A program made the position numbers and the translations under genes. The notes under the pieces are model-generated. The model had not been told where the DNA came from. It worked only from the letters and a program-made list of their open reading frames with translations, and did not search any database. A DNA stretch of 64,000 nucleotides from Lutimaribacter degradans (lineage in GTDB: Bacteria; Pseudomonadota; Alphaproteobacteria; Rhodobacterales; Rhodobacteraceae): the NCBI RefSeq assembly GCF_023703375.1, contig NZ_JAMQGO010000008.1, forward strand, positions 62,001 through 126,000, read 5' to 3'. Below, in pieces: positions 15,857-24,685 of the stretch; position 1 is the first letter of the stretch; the number at the start of each line of letters is the position of its first letter.

Positions 15857-16741
15857 ATGAACGATTATGACAATATCTGGCTGCACCGGCTGAAATGGGC
15901 CTACCTGCTGCTTGTCGTGCTGACGTTGATGACGCCGGTCATTTACGTGATGTATGTGTCCTTCAATGCCAACGGCTTTGGCGCCAATGAGTACGTTTTC
16001 ACCTTGGAATGGTACGGGCTCATCTTCTCGGACGAGCTTTTGATCGGGGCCTTGGGGTGGACAGTGATCCTGGCGCTTGTGGTCACCGTTGTCGCCGTGC
16101 CGATGGCACTGCTTTCCGCCAAGTACTACAAGGCGGCCGATAACAAGCTTTTCCCGATCTTCCTGCTTTTGTCGCCGCTGTTCGTGCCGCCCGATATCCT
16201 GGGGTCGGCGCTGCTGGTATTCTTCAAGAACCTCAACCTGGTTTTCATCTGGCTTGGCGATCAGATCGGCACATCGCTTTTCGATAGCTGGTTCCGGCTG
16301 AGTTTTCTGACCGCGACGATCGGGCTGATCATCTACACCATTCCCTATTCTTTCGTTGTGATCCTGATCACCATGGGGCGTTACCGGACGGAACAGACCG
16401 AAGCGGCGCGCGCCTGCGGCGCCAATGGCTGGCGCGCTTTCTGGGACATCGAGTTTCCGCAGATCCGCGCCGGCGTCTTTTCGGCCTGCGCCTTCACAGT
16501 GATCCTCGTGTTCAACGAATACACCCGCACCAGCCTTCTCAAGGGCGGGTTTGACACGTTTACCACAGTGCTGATCAGCCAGATGCTGAACACCGGCATG
16601 TCGCCCCAAAGCTATGCCATGTCCGCCATGGTCAGCTTTGTGGCCATCGCCGTGATCGGCTCCATCATCCTTTTCACCATGCTCCGCGCCGAAAGCCTTG
16701 GCCGCATCGCCCGCGCCAAGGCCGAGCCGGTGATGTCATGA
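15857..16741 (+). CDS. ABC transporter permease, PotC-like
   Basis: The product is a 294-residue inner-membrane permease with six predicted helices. Its EAA loop reads EAARACGANGWRAFWDIEFPQIRAG (about residues 180-204, with the invariant Gly), the docking site for the ATPase. It starts eight bases after the first permease, and its stop overlaps the ATPase start. It pairs with the PotB-like protein to form the transport channel. Confidence 0.92.
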   Translation: MNDYDNIWLHRLKWAYLLLVVLTLMTPVIYVMYVSFNANGFGANEYVFTLEWYGLIFSDELLIGALGWTVILALVVTVVAVPMALLSAKYYKAADNKLFPIFLLLSPLFVPPDILGSALLVFFKNLNLVFIWLGDQIGTSLFDSWFRLSFLTATIGLIIYTIPYSFVVILITMGRYRTEQTEAARACGANGWRAFWDIEFPQIRAGVFSACAFTVILVFNEYTRTSLLKGGFDTFTTVLISQMLNTGMSPQSYAMSAMVSFVAIAVIGSIILFTMLRAESLGRIARAKAEPVMS

Positions 16742-17859
16742 CCTATGGGACGACCGATATGACCGACAACAAGGCCCCCGCCGTCGAGGTGCGCAACCTT
16801 GCAAAACACTACGGCGATTTCGTCGCGTTGAAGAACGTGAACGTATCCATTGCCGCGGGCGAATATTTCGTGCTGCTTGGCCCTTCGGGCGGTGGCAAGA
16901 CCACTCTCTTGCGCACGCTTGGCGGTTTTCATAAGCCCACAAGGGGCGAAATCCTCTTGCATGGCCGCAACGTCGGGCATCTGCCGCCTGACAAACGCCC
17001 AACCACGATGGTTTTCCAGGCCTATGCGCTGTTTCCGCATATGACTGTGACCCAGAACGTGGGGTACGGCCTCAAGGTGGCTGGGCTGTCCAAGGCTCGG
17101 ATCGCAGAAAAGGTGGATTACGCGCTGGAACAGGTGGGCCTGACGCAGTTCACCCACCGCAAGCCGCATGAACTGTCGGGTGGCCAGCAGCAGCGGGTGC
17201 AACTGGCGCGCGCCATCGTTCTCGACCGTGACATCCTGCTTCTCGATGAACCGCTGGCCGCGCTGGATGCTCAGCTTCGCAAGGACATGTGTCTTGAACT
17301 AAAGCATTTGCAGGAAAAGGTGGGTATCACCTTCATCCACGTCACCCACAACCAGGAAGAGGCCATGACCGTTGCCGATCGGATCGCGCTGATCGCGAAT
17401 GGCGACCTGGTGGAATATGGCCGTGCCCGCGACATATATCGCGCGCCACAAAAAAGTTTTACTGCCAGCTTTGTGGGCGAGAACAACATGCTAAAGGGCA
17501 AGGTGGCCCAGTCGAATGGCGCGAGTATCGTGGTCGATGTTGCAGGTGCCATGCTGCAGGTCGACAAGCGCGACCTGGATGTGTCCGATGGGCAAGAGGT
17601 CACGCTGTCGATCCGATCGGAATGTGTATCGCTGGACCGGGCCAATGGCAGCGCTGCGGCTTCTGATGGGCTGTCGATGATCGGAACCTACGATGAAAGC
17701 GTTTATCTCGGCCTGACGACGTCGCATCTGGCGCATTTGCCTGACGGGACCGAAATGGTCAGTCGGGTCATCGCAGGCAGCGACGACACCCCGCCCGAAG
17801 CGGGCGCGCCGGTGCGGCTGTCGTGGAAACCATCGGACATCCGGCTACATGTGGAGTAA
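16738..17859 (+). CDS. ABC transporter ATP-binding protein, PotA-like
   Basis: The product is a 373-residue ATPase that energises the importer. The Walker A motif GPSGGGKTT (about residues 45-53), signature LSGGQQQRVQLARA, Walker B ILLLDEPLAALD and switch His in IHVTHNQEEAM are all intact. The last 120 residues form a TOBE-type regulatory domain as in PotA/UgpC proteins. The ATG at 16738 overlaps the permease stop; a second ATG at 16759 (MTDNK) is also plausible. The complete cassette 13764-17859 makes an importer for a small, possibly cationic solute. Confidence 0.93.
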   Translation: MTYGTTDMTDNKAPAVEVRNLAKHYGDFVALKNVNVSIAAGEYFVLLGPSGGGKTTLLRTLGGFHKPTRGEILLHGRNVGHLPPDKRPTTMVFQAYALFPHMTVTQNVGYGLKVAGLSKARIAEKVDYALEQVGLTQFTHRKPHELSGGQQQRVQLARAIVLDRDILLLDEPLAALDAQLRKDMCLELKHLQEKVGITFIHVTHNQEEAMTVADRIALIANGDLVEYGRARDIYRAPQKSFTASFVGENNMLKGKVAQSNGASIVVDVAGAMLQVDKRDLDVSDGQEVTLSIRSECVSLDRANGSAAASDGLSMIGTYDESVYLGLTTSHLAHLPDGTEMVSRVIAGSDDTPPEAGAPVRLSWKPSDIRLHVE

Positions 17860-17863
17860 CGTC

Positions 17864-18766
17864 ATGCCGTCAAATCCGCGCATCCCTTTCCAGCTTTCGT
17901 CGGACCGTGCGCCCCTGACCGGTCCCGCGGGAAAGACGCTTATCGTTCATATCGTGATGAACATCGAATATTGGCCGATCGAGCGGCCGATGCCGCGAGG
18001 CATCATTCCCGCCCCCCACGGTGCCACCCCCGCCCCCCCGGATGTGCCGAATTTTTCATGGGTGGAATACGGTATGCGCTGCGGCATGCCGCGCATGCTT
18101 GACATGCTGGCGCGCAAGGGGCTTCCGTGCTCCGCTTTCCTGAATGCGCAGGTGGCCGATGTCTACCCCGCGCTGATGGACGCGGTGGTCGAGGCAGATT
18201 GGGAACTGGTCGGTCATGGATGGTTCCAGCAATCGCTGAAACAGGCCGAGGACGAGGCCGCGGTGATCCGCCGCTGTCTTGACCGTTTGGAGCAAGCCGG
18301 CGGCAAGCGGCCCCGCGCGTGGCTGGGCCCGGGACTGGGCGAAACCGAGGAGACGCCCGACCTTCTCAAGGCCGAGGGGGTCGAGTTCTTGCATGACTGG
18401 GTGCTTGACGATCTGCCGACATGGATGAAAACAAAGCATGGGCCGCTAATGGCGCTACCCTACAGTTTCGAGCTTAACGACGTGCCGGTCTATGCGATCC
18501 AGAACGGATCGACCGATGAATACCTGAAGCGTGTCGAGGCGACGCTGGCGGTGTTCGAAAGGGAAATGAAAGGCCAGCCGCGGGTGATGACGCTGGCCCT
18601 GCATCCGCACATCATCGGCGTGCCCCATGTCGCGCATCATTTCGAGGCCGCGCTAGATCTGCTGACGGCGCGTGACGATACGATTTTCCTGACTTCGAGC
18701 GGTATTGGCGACTGGTATGCCAAAGCCGATTCCGACGGGGCCGCACGCGTGATGGAGGCAGGATGA
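17864..18766 (+). CDS. Polysaccharide deacetylase family protein, PuuE-like
   Basis: The product is a 300-residue NodB-fold protein. The first metal motif is degenerate (MNIEYW, about 32-37), and VGHGWFQQ (116-123) stands where NodB proteins have HSxxH; the preceding VEYGMRCGMPRMLDML is typical of the PuuE/cofactor-free allantoinase branch. That branch hydrolyses cyclic ureides or small amides, not polysaccharides. A GGAG ribosome site eight bases before the ATG at 17864 favours this start; an ATG at 17849 inside the ATPase gene is possible. Its place between a polyamine-type transporter and CoA-linked enzymes suggests opening or deacylating the imported nitrogen compound. Lack of classical metal ligands makes the mechanism uncertain. 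Confidence 0.85.
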   Translation: MPSNPRIPFQLSSDRAPLTGPAGKTLIVHIVMNIEYWPIERPMPRGIIPAPHGATPAPPDVPNFSWVEYGMRCGMPRMLDMLARKGLPCSAFLNAQVADVYPALMDAVVEADWELVGHGWFQQSLKQAEDEAAVIRRCLDRLEQAGGKRPRAWLGPGLGETEETPDLLKAEGVEFLHDWVLDDLPTWMKTKHGPLMALPYSFELNDVPVYAIQNGSTDEYLKRVEATLAVFEREMKGQPRVMTLALHPHIIGVPHVAHHFEAALDLLTARDDTIFLTSSGIGDWYAKADSDGAARVMEAG

Positions 18767-19953
18767 TGGCCGAGCGTTCAACCGCCCTGCAATCCCTGAA
18801 AGTCCTTGATCTGACCCGCGTCCGCGCAGGGCCGACCTGTTGTCGTGTTTTGGCCGATTTCGGGGCAGACGTTATCAAGATCGAGGCCCCCGTGGGTGCC
18901 GATCCGTCGGCGGGTGTTTCAGGGGCGCGGCATGGCTATGACATGTTGAACCTGCACCGCAACAAGCGCTCTCTCACGCTGAACCTTAAAGCGCCTGAGG
19001 GCCGGGCGCTGTTCTTGCGCATGGTTGAGGGCGCGGATGTGGTTGTCGAGAATTTTCGCCCCGACGTGAAGGATCGGCTTGGCATCGCCTATGAAGACCT
19101 GGCGAGGGTGAACCCGCGCGTCATCCTTGCCTCGATCTCGGGTTTTGGCCAAACTGGTCCTTATGCGCGCCGCGCGGGCTTTGACCAGATCGCGCAAGGC
19201 ATGGGCGGGCTGATGGGCGTGACCGGCAACCCCGACGAAGGGCCGATGCGTGCAGGTGCAGCCGTGGCCGACAGTTCGTCCGGGTTGTATGCGGCGATCG
19301 GCATTTTCGTGGCCTTGCAGGAACGCGCCGCATCTGGCCGCGGGCAATGGGTGCAAAGTTCGCTTCTGGAGGCGCAGATCGCGTTGATGGACTTCCAGGC
19401 CGCGCGCTACCTGGTCGAGGGTGAGGTTCCGCGATCGACCGGAAACGATCACCCTTATGTCACGCCGATGGGCGTTGTGCCGACGAGCGATGGCTATCTC
19501 AACCTGGGCGTCGGCAGCGACACGCAATGGCAGGCCCTTTGCAAACTTATCGGCAAGCCCGATTGGGCGCAGGATGCCAGGTACGCAACGAACGCGGCCC
19601 GGTTTGAACACCGGCCCGAGCTTTGGGGCCTGCTTGAACCCATATTCGCCGAGAACACCACGGCCCATTGGGTTGCCGCACTGGAAGAGGTGGGAGTGCC
19701 CGCCGGTCCGATTTACATGATGGACGAGGTCTTTGACGATCCGCAGGTGCAGCATCTTGAAATGGCAGCCCCCGTGCATCATCCCGCCCGCGGCCAGACG
19801 CGCCTTGTCGCGCAGCCCGTGAAACTGTCGCGCACGCCCGCGTCGGTCTATGTCTCGGCCCCGGATGCGGGTGAACATTCCGACGCCATACTTGGCGATC
19901 TCGGCCTTTCGGACGACGAGATTGCTGCCCTGCGCGAAAAAAACGTCATCTGA
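18763..19953 (+). CDS. CaiB/BaiF family CoA-transferase (class III)
   Basis: The product is a 396-residue class III CoA-transferase. It starts at an ATG overlapping the deacetylase stop (ATGATGG). Family landmarks are the N-terminal LDLTRVRAGPTCCRVLADFGADVIKIE, VVENFRPDVKDRLG, and the loop GAAVADSSSGLYAAIG, whose aspartate (about residue 167) would form the acyl-aspartyl intermediate. It moves CoA from a donor such as succinyl-CoA to an organic acid, probably the product of the amidase or deacetylase steps. Its partner is likely the acyl-CoA dehydrogenase 12 bases downstream. Confidence 0.92.
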   Translation: MMAERSTALQSLKVLDLTRVRAGPTCCRVLADFGADVIKIEAPVGADPSAGVSGARHGYDMLNLHRNKRSLTLNLKAPEGRALFLRMVEGADVVVENFRPDVKDRLGIAYEDLARVNPRVILASISGFGQTGPYARRAGFDQIAQGMGGLMGVTGNPDEGPMRAGAAVADSSSGLYAAIGIFVALQERAASGRGQWVQSSLLEAQIALMDFQAARYLVEGEVPRSTGNDHPYVTPMGVVPTSDGYLNLGVGSDTQWQALCKLIGKPDWAQDARYATNAARFEHRPELWGLLEPIFAENTTAHWVAALEEVGVPAGPIYMMDEVFDDPQVQHLEMAAPVHHPARGQTRLVAQPVKLSRTPASVYVSAPDAGEHSDAILGDLGLSDDEIAALREKNVI

Positions 19954-19965
19954 AGGACGCCCCAC

Positions 19966-21156
19966 ATGACCCAATACGACTCTGACATGATCACGATGCC
20001 CGTGCATCCCGGCTGGCAGGATATTCGCGACGCGGTTGGCCGGCTGTGCGAGGATTTCCCCAATGAATACTGGCTCAAGCTGGACAAGGAAGACGCCTAT
20101 CCGCATGACTTCGTCTCGGCGTTGACCAAGTCTGGCTTTCTGGGGGCGCTGATCCCGGAAGAGTATGGCGGGGCGGGCCTGCCCCTTTCGGCGGCCGGTG
20201 CCGTTCTGGAAACGATCCATGCCAAGGGTTGCAACGCCGCAGCCTGTCACGCGCAGATGTATACGATGGGCACGGTCTTGAAGCACGGATCGGAAGAACA
20301 GAAACAGAAGTACCTACCCAAGATCGCCACGGGCGAGCTGCGCCTGCAGGCGTTCGGCGTAACCGAGCCCACAACGGGCAGCGACACCACGCAGCTCAAG
20401 ACACGGGCCGAGAAAACCGCGAACGGCACTTATATCGTCAACGGCCAAAAGGTCTGGACAAGCCGGGCCTTCGAGTCCGATCTCATGCTGCTTCTGGCGC
20501 GCACCACGCCCGCCGCCGAGTGCAAGAAACGCTCTGACGGGATGTCGGTTTTCCTGATCGACATGAACGACGCGCGGAAAAACGGCCTGTCCCTTTCCAA
20601 GATTGATGCGATGATCAACCACAACACCTGCGAGGTGTTTTTCGACAACGTGGAAATCCCTGCCGATACGCTGGTCGGCGAAGAGGGACGTGGTTTCAAA
20701 TACATCGTCGACAGCATGAATGCCGAACGCATCCTGATCGCCTATGAGTGCATTGGCGATGCGAAATTCTTTATCGACAAGGCGTGCGAATATGCCAATG
20801 ACCGCGTCGTGTTCGGCCACCCTATCGGCGCAAACCAGGGTATCCAGTTTCCCATCGCCGATGCCTATGCCAAGGCGCAGGCCGCCGAATTGATGGTCAC
20901 AAAGGCTGCCGCGATGTTCGATGCCGGTGAAAAGGCCGGGGCCGAAGCCAACATGGCCAAGCTGCTGGCTGCCGATGCTTCGTGGGCCTGTGCCGAAATC
21001 TGCATGCAGACCTATGGAGGCTTTGCATTCGCCCGCGAATACGGGATCGAGCGCAAGTGGCGTGAAGCCCGCCTGTACCAGACGGCCCCGATTTCGAAGA
21101 ACATGATTTACGGTTTTCTTGGCCAGCACGTACTTGGCTTGCCGCGCAGCTACTGA
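19966..21156 (+). CDS. Acyl-CoA dehydrogenase
   Basis: The product is a 396-residue FAD enzyme that desaturates an acyl-CoA at C2-C3. FAD/substrate motifs are clear: FGVTEPTTGSDTTQL (about 125-140), VWTSRAF, and the C-terminal QTYGGFAFAREYGIERKWREARL. In most family members the catalytic Glu follows in IYEGT; here that place reads LYQTA. A glutamate in MNAERILIAYE (about residue 250) matches the position used by isovaleryl- and long-chain acyl-CoA dehydrogenases, so it probably is the base. A GAAGGA ribosome site precedes the ATG. It should follow the CoA-transferase step; branched substrates are the inference. Confidence 0.92.
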   Translation: MTQYDSDMITMPVHPGWQDIRDAVGRLCEDFPNEYWLKLDKEDAYPHDFVSALTKSGFLGALIPEEYGGAGLPLSAAGAVLETIHAKGCNAAACHAQMYTMGTVLKHGSEEQKQKYLPKIATGELRLQAFGVTEPTTGSDTTQLKTRAEKTANGTYIVNGQKVWTSRAFESDLMLLLARTTPAAECKKRSDGMSVFLIDMNDARKNGLSLSKIDAMINHNTCEVFFDNVEIPADTLVGEEGRGFKYIVDSMNAERILIAYECIGDAKFFIDKACEYANDRVVFGHPIGANQGIQFPIADAYAKAQAAELMVTKAAAMFDAGEKAGAEANMAKLLAADASWACAEICMQTYGGFAFAREYGIERKWREARLYQTAPISKNMIYGFLGQHVLGLPRSY

Positions 21157-21164
21157 GCCGTTTC

Positions 21165-22382
21165 GTGACCAGCCCAACCCTGGCCCCGGCACCTGGCGTC
21201 GCGGCGCGCTGGCCGGTTCTGGCGGGCGTCTGGGGTGTCTATTTCAGTTTCGGGGTCATCATCGCGTCGATGGCCCCGCTGCTGGCCGAGATACGCGCCG
21301 ATATCGACGCCAATAACGCCGTGATCGGCGCGATCCTGGGGTCGTGGCCGCTTGCCTACATCCTGTGTGCCGTGCCCTGTGGTATATTGCTTGACCGATT
21401 GGGCGCGCGGCGCATGCTGGTACTGGCGACGGTCATCATGGCCTCCTCGGCCCTTTTGCGCTGTGTGGCCGAGACGCCGTTCCAGCTTTTTCTTGCGGTT
21501 GCGGTCTTCGGCGCGGGCGGGCCGATGATCTCGGTCGGTGCGCCGCTTGTCATTGCCCGGCTTTACGAGGGCAAGGCCCGCGCCACCGCGATGGGGCTTT
21601 ACGTGACAGGGCCATATCTTGGCGGGTTGGTGGCGCTGGGCCTGACAAACGCGGTCGTCCTGCCGCTTGTCGGAGGCAATTGGCGCGGGGTGATGGCGGC
21701 ATATGCGGGGCTGGTCCTGGCCTCGGGGTTTTTCTGGTTGATGGTGTCCCGAGGGCGCGCCGCGGATCTGGGCGCGGCGGGGGACGGCAAGAAATACAAC
21801 TTGCGCGCCTTTGCCGAGATTCTTTCGGTGCCTGCCGTGCGGGTGATCCTGATCATGGCCGTGGGCGTGTTCTTTATCAATCACGGTTTCAACAACTGGA
21901 TGCCCGAGATCCTGCGCAGCTACGGGTTTACCGCGGTCTCGGCCGGTGTCTGGGCGGCGCTGCCCCCGGCCATCGGTATCCTGGGGGTGCTGTTCATTCC
22001 GCGCCTTGCCACGCCCGAGCGGCGGCTGCTCGTTATGGCCACGCTGTTCGGGGCTGTGCTGCTGGCCAGCTTGTTGCTGCAATCGCAACAGCCGATACTT
22101 CTTGCAACGGGGCTAATGCTGCAAGGCCTGGCGCGTGGATCGATGATGACCGTCGCCATAATGCTGCTAATGGAAACACCCGGCGTGCCCGAGGAGCGGC
22201 TGGGGCTGGCGGGCGGGCTGTTCTTTACCTCTGCCGAGATCGGCGGGGTGCTGGGGCCCGTGTCCTTTGGCACGCTTGCGCATTGGACGGGCGGTTTCTC
22301 GGTGCCGCTATTCGGGGTCACGCTGATCGCATCGGGGTTGTTGATACTTTTGGCGGTCATGCGCCGCGGTCCGGGCGCATGA
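21165..22382 (+). CDS. MFS transporter, CynX/NimT type
   Basis: The product is a 405-residue carrier with about twelve hydrophobic helices and the MFS loop motif CGILLDRLGARRML between helices 2 and 3. A GTG codon at 21165, eight bases after the dehydrogenase stop, is the likely start. The general pattern resembles CynX/NimT and other anion or drug carriers. In this operon it may export a product or import a related compound, giving the locus a fourth transporter. The stop overlaps the next start. Confidence 0.88.
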   Translation: MTSPTLAPAPGVAARWPVLAGVWGVYFSFGVIIASMAPLLAEIRADIDANNAVIGAILGSWPLAYILCAVPCGILLDRLGARRMLVLATVIMASSALLRCVAETPFQLFLAVAVFGAGGPMISVGAPLVIARLYEGKARATAMGLYVTGPYLGGLVALGLTNAVVLPLVGGNWRGVMAAYAGLVLASGFFWLMVSRGRAADLGAAGDGKKYNLRAFAEILSVPAVRVILIMAVGVFFINHGFNNWMPEILRSYGFTAVSAGVWAALPPAIGILGVLFIPRLATPERRLLVMATLFGAVLLASLLLQSQQPILLATGLMLQGLARGSMMTVAIMLLMETPGVPEERLGLAGGLFFTSAEIGGVLGPVSFGTLAHWTGGFSVPLFGVTLIASGLLILLAVMRRGPGA

Positions 22383-23176
22383 GATATCCTTTCGCGGTAA
22401 ATCACTACATTTGGCCCGCAGGGTGGCCGCTGGGCGACTTTCTCGACCTTGCCGCGCGGCTTGGGGCCGGGTCTGTCGCGTTGACGCGCCGCGCGCTGTC
22501 CGAGATGGCGCCGGACCGCCTGCGTCGCGAACTCTATCGGCGCGACTTGTCGGTTTCTTCGCTCAATTCCGCCGGGTATTTTACCGATCCCGATGCTGCC
22601 TTCCAGGCGCGCCAGGCGGAGGAAAACCGTCGCCTGGTCCAGGCGGCGGCCACGCTCGAAGCCGGGGCGCTTTGCGTCATTACCGGCGGGGCAGGGGCCT
22701 TTGACAGGTTGCCCGACGCGCGGGCGCGCTTCGTCGATAAGCTTGGCGCCCTTGACGGCGAAGCCGAGGCGGTGGGGGTTACGCTCGGGCTTGAACCGAT
22801 CCACCCGGCCGAATGCCTGACCAAGGGCGTTTGCAATTCCATACATCAGGCGCTTGATGTTATCCGCGATCTTTCGGCGACACGCTTGATCGTCGATCTT
22901 TATCATTCCGCCCATGATCCTGAGCTGGGGGCGCTGCTTGGCGGGCAGCCAGCGCATCCTGTGGTATTGCAAGTCTGCGAACCGGTGATGCGCGCGGGCG
23001 CGATGCATCGGGACTTGCCACTTTCTGACTGGGCGGCGCGTTGTGTCGCGACCGCGCGGGACAGCGGCTTCCAAGGCGCGATCGAGGTTGAACTGTTCGA
23101 ACGTGATCTGTTTGGGCGTGATCCTGCGCGCTTGCTTTCCAGTGTCTTTCCGTCGGTATGGGCTGCGCAATACTGA
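22379..23176 (+). CDS. Sugar phosphate isomerase/epimerase-like TIM-barrel protein
   Basis: The product is a 265-residue protein of the xylose-isomerase-like TIM-barrel family. Likely metal ligands lie at strand ends: Glu in TLGLEPIHP, Asp/His in LIVDLYHSAHD and Glu near the end in AIEVELF. Such enzymes interconvert or epimerise polar hydroxy acids and sugars. The ATG overlaps the MFS stop (ATGA), and this is the last gene of the operon. Its substrate is not evident; a role in the common pathway is inferred from position only. Confidence 0.87.
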   Translation: MRYPFAVNHYIWPAGWPLGDFLDLAARLGAGSVALTRRALSEMAPDRLRRELYRRDLSVSSLNSAGYFTDPDAAFQARQAEENRRLVQAAATLEAGALCVITGGAGAFDRLPDARARFVDKLGALDGEAEAVGVTLGLEPIHPAECLTKGVCNSIHQALDVIRDLSATRLIVDLYHSAHDPELGALLGGQPAHPVVLQVCEPVMRAGAMHRDLPLSDWAARCVATARDSGFQGAIEVELFERDLFGRDPARLLSSVFPSVWAAQY

Positions 23177-23334
23177 ACCCCGTTTGTTGTGCCGCGCCGG
23201 GGTTAGTGGGGCCGGGGCTCGACATCGGGATGCCTGCCCTATCTATCTGTTGGCGGTGTGAAAATCGTGGCCGTGACGTTGCAGAAACGCTGGCGTGGCG
23301 TGGATTGCGTCGGCCCCGCAAAAGGACACAGGAT

Positions 23335-24657
23335 TTGACCAAATCTACGTCGAACGCCTCGCGCCCGTTGGCGGTGCCAGCAGGCCGGATCAACCGTTTC
23401 GCGCGGCTCGGCTCGATGACAGCGGGGATCGCCGGAAACATGGCAGTCAGTGCCCTGGGCCCGTTGGGCCGGGGCACGCGGCCCGAGATGCGCCGTCTGC
23501 TGATGACACCGGCCAACATGCGCCGCCTGGCAGATGAGCTTTCGCGGATGCGAGGCGCGGCGATGAAGATGGGTCAGCTTATCTCAATGGATGCGGGCGA
23601 GGTCTTGCCGCCCGAGTTGGCCGGGATCATGGCGCGTCTGCGGGACCAGGCGCATGTCATGCCGCCCGCGCAGTTGAAACAGGTGCTGACGCGCAACTGG
23701 GGCGGTGATTGGCAGCGGCATTTCCGGCAGTTCGACGTGCGCCCCATCGCTGCGGCCAGTATCGGGCAGGTCCACCGTGCGCGGCTGCGCGACGGGCGCG
23801 ACGTGGCGATAAAGGTGCAATATCCCGGTATCGCGAACAGCATCGACAGCGACGTGGCCAATGTGGGCGCCCTGGTGCGCATGTCGGGGCTGTTGCCCGG
23901 CGGGTTCGACCTGGCCCCCTACATGGAAGAGGCGCGCAGCCAACTGCACGAGGAAACCGATTACACGCGCGAGGGCGCGCATCTTGAACGCTTCGCCCGC
24001 CTGTTGGCGGACAGCGCGGCCTTCGCGTTGCCAATGTTTCACGCCGACTGGAGCACGCGCAAGATATTGACCATGTCGTTTCTTGAAGGGCGCCCCATCG
24101 AAACCGCGGCCGAGGCCCCGCAGGCTGAACGCAATGGCATAATGGGAAGCCTGATCGACCTGACCCTGCGCGAGGTGTTCGAATTCGGGCTGACGCAAAG
24201 CGATCCGAATTTTGCCAATTACCGCTACAATGCCGAAACGGGCCGGATCGTCTTGCTGGATTTCGGGGCGACACGGGCGCTGGACCCGTCGTTGACCGGG
24301 GGCTACCGCCGCCTGATGCGTGCCGGGCTGGAGGGCAATGCCCCCGCGCTGCAGGTCGCCGCGCAAGAGCTGCGTTTCATCAAAGGGGATGGCACGTTCG
24401 ATGCCCATATATTGGCAATGATCGGCACGGTATTCGATGCGATCCGTGGGGCTGAGGCCTTTGAGTTCGCGGACCGCACGTTATCGGCGCGGATGAATGA
24501 GCAGGGTATGGCCCTGGCGCAGGCGGGCTATGTGCCGCCGCCCCTACCGATGGATGTGCTGTATCTTCAGCGCAAGTTCGGCGGCATGTTCCTTCTGGGC
24601 AGTCGCCTTGGCGCGACGCTGCCCGTCGAGGCATATCTGCGGCGCTACCTTGAATGA
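23335..24657 (+). CDS. ABC1/UbiB (AarF/COQ8-like) family kinase-like protein
   Basis: The product is a 440-residue protein of the UbiB/COQ8 family of atypical kinases or ATPases linked to ubiquinone synthesis. The KxGQ signature is in AAMKMGQLISMD (about 78-89). The nucleotide region AASIGQVHRARLRDGRDVAIKVQYPG follows with the conserved Lys, and LLDFGATRAL (about 305) supplies the DFG-like motif. The most convincing start is TTG at 23335, eight bases after AAGGA; the frame remains open further upstream. It stands alone, 158 bases after the catabolic operon. It is probably a paralogue of the main UbiB. Confidence 0.85.
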   Translation: MTKSTSNASRPLAVPAGRINRFARLGSMTAGIAGNMAVSALGPLGRGTRPEMRRLLMTPANMRRLADELSRMRGAAMKMGQLISMDAGEVLPPELAGIMARLRDQAHVMPPAQLKQVLTRNWGGDWQRHFRQFDVRPIAAASIGQVHRARLRDGRDVAIKVQYPGIANSIDSDVANVGALVRMSGLLPGGFDLAPYMEEARSQLHEETDYTREGAHLERFARLLADSAAFALPMFHADWSTRKILTMSFLEGRPIETAAEAPQAERNGIMGSLIDLTLREVFEFGLTQSDPNFANYRYNAETGRIVLLDFGATRALDPSLTGGYRRLMRAGLEGNAPALQVAAQELRFIKGDGTFDAHILAMIGTVFDAIRGAEAFEFADRTLSARMNEQGMALAQAGYVPPPLPMDVLYLQRKFGGMFLLGSRLGATLPVEAYLRRYLE

Positions 24658-24685
24658 GGCGCGTCAGGCGCCCATGCCTTGGCGT

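Noticed and set aside
18919..20286. 455-codon open frame opposite the CoA-transferase and dehydrogenase
   Set aside because: It spans two well-supported genes and has biased His/Arg-rich composition.
21680..22378. Upstream extension of the TIM-barrel gene inside the MFS gene
   Set aside because: The MFS frame is clearly coding here; the TIM-barrel protein starts at the ATGA overlap at 22379.
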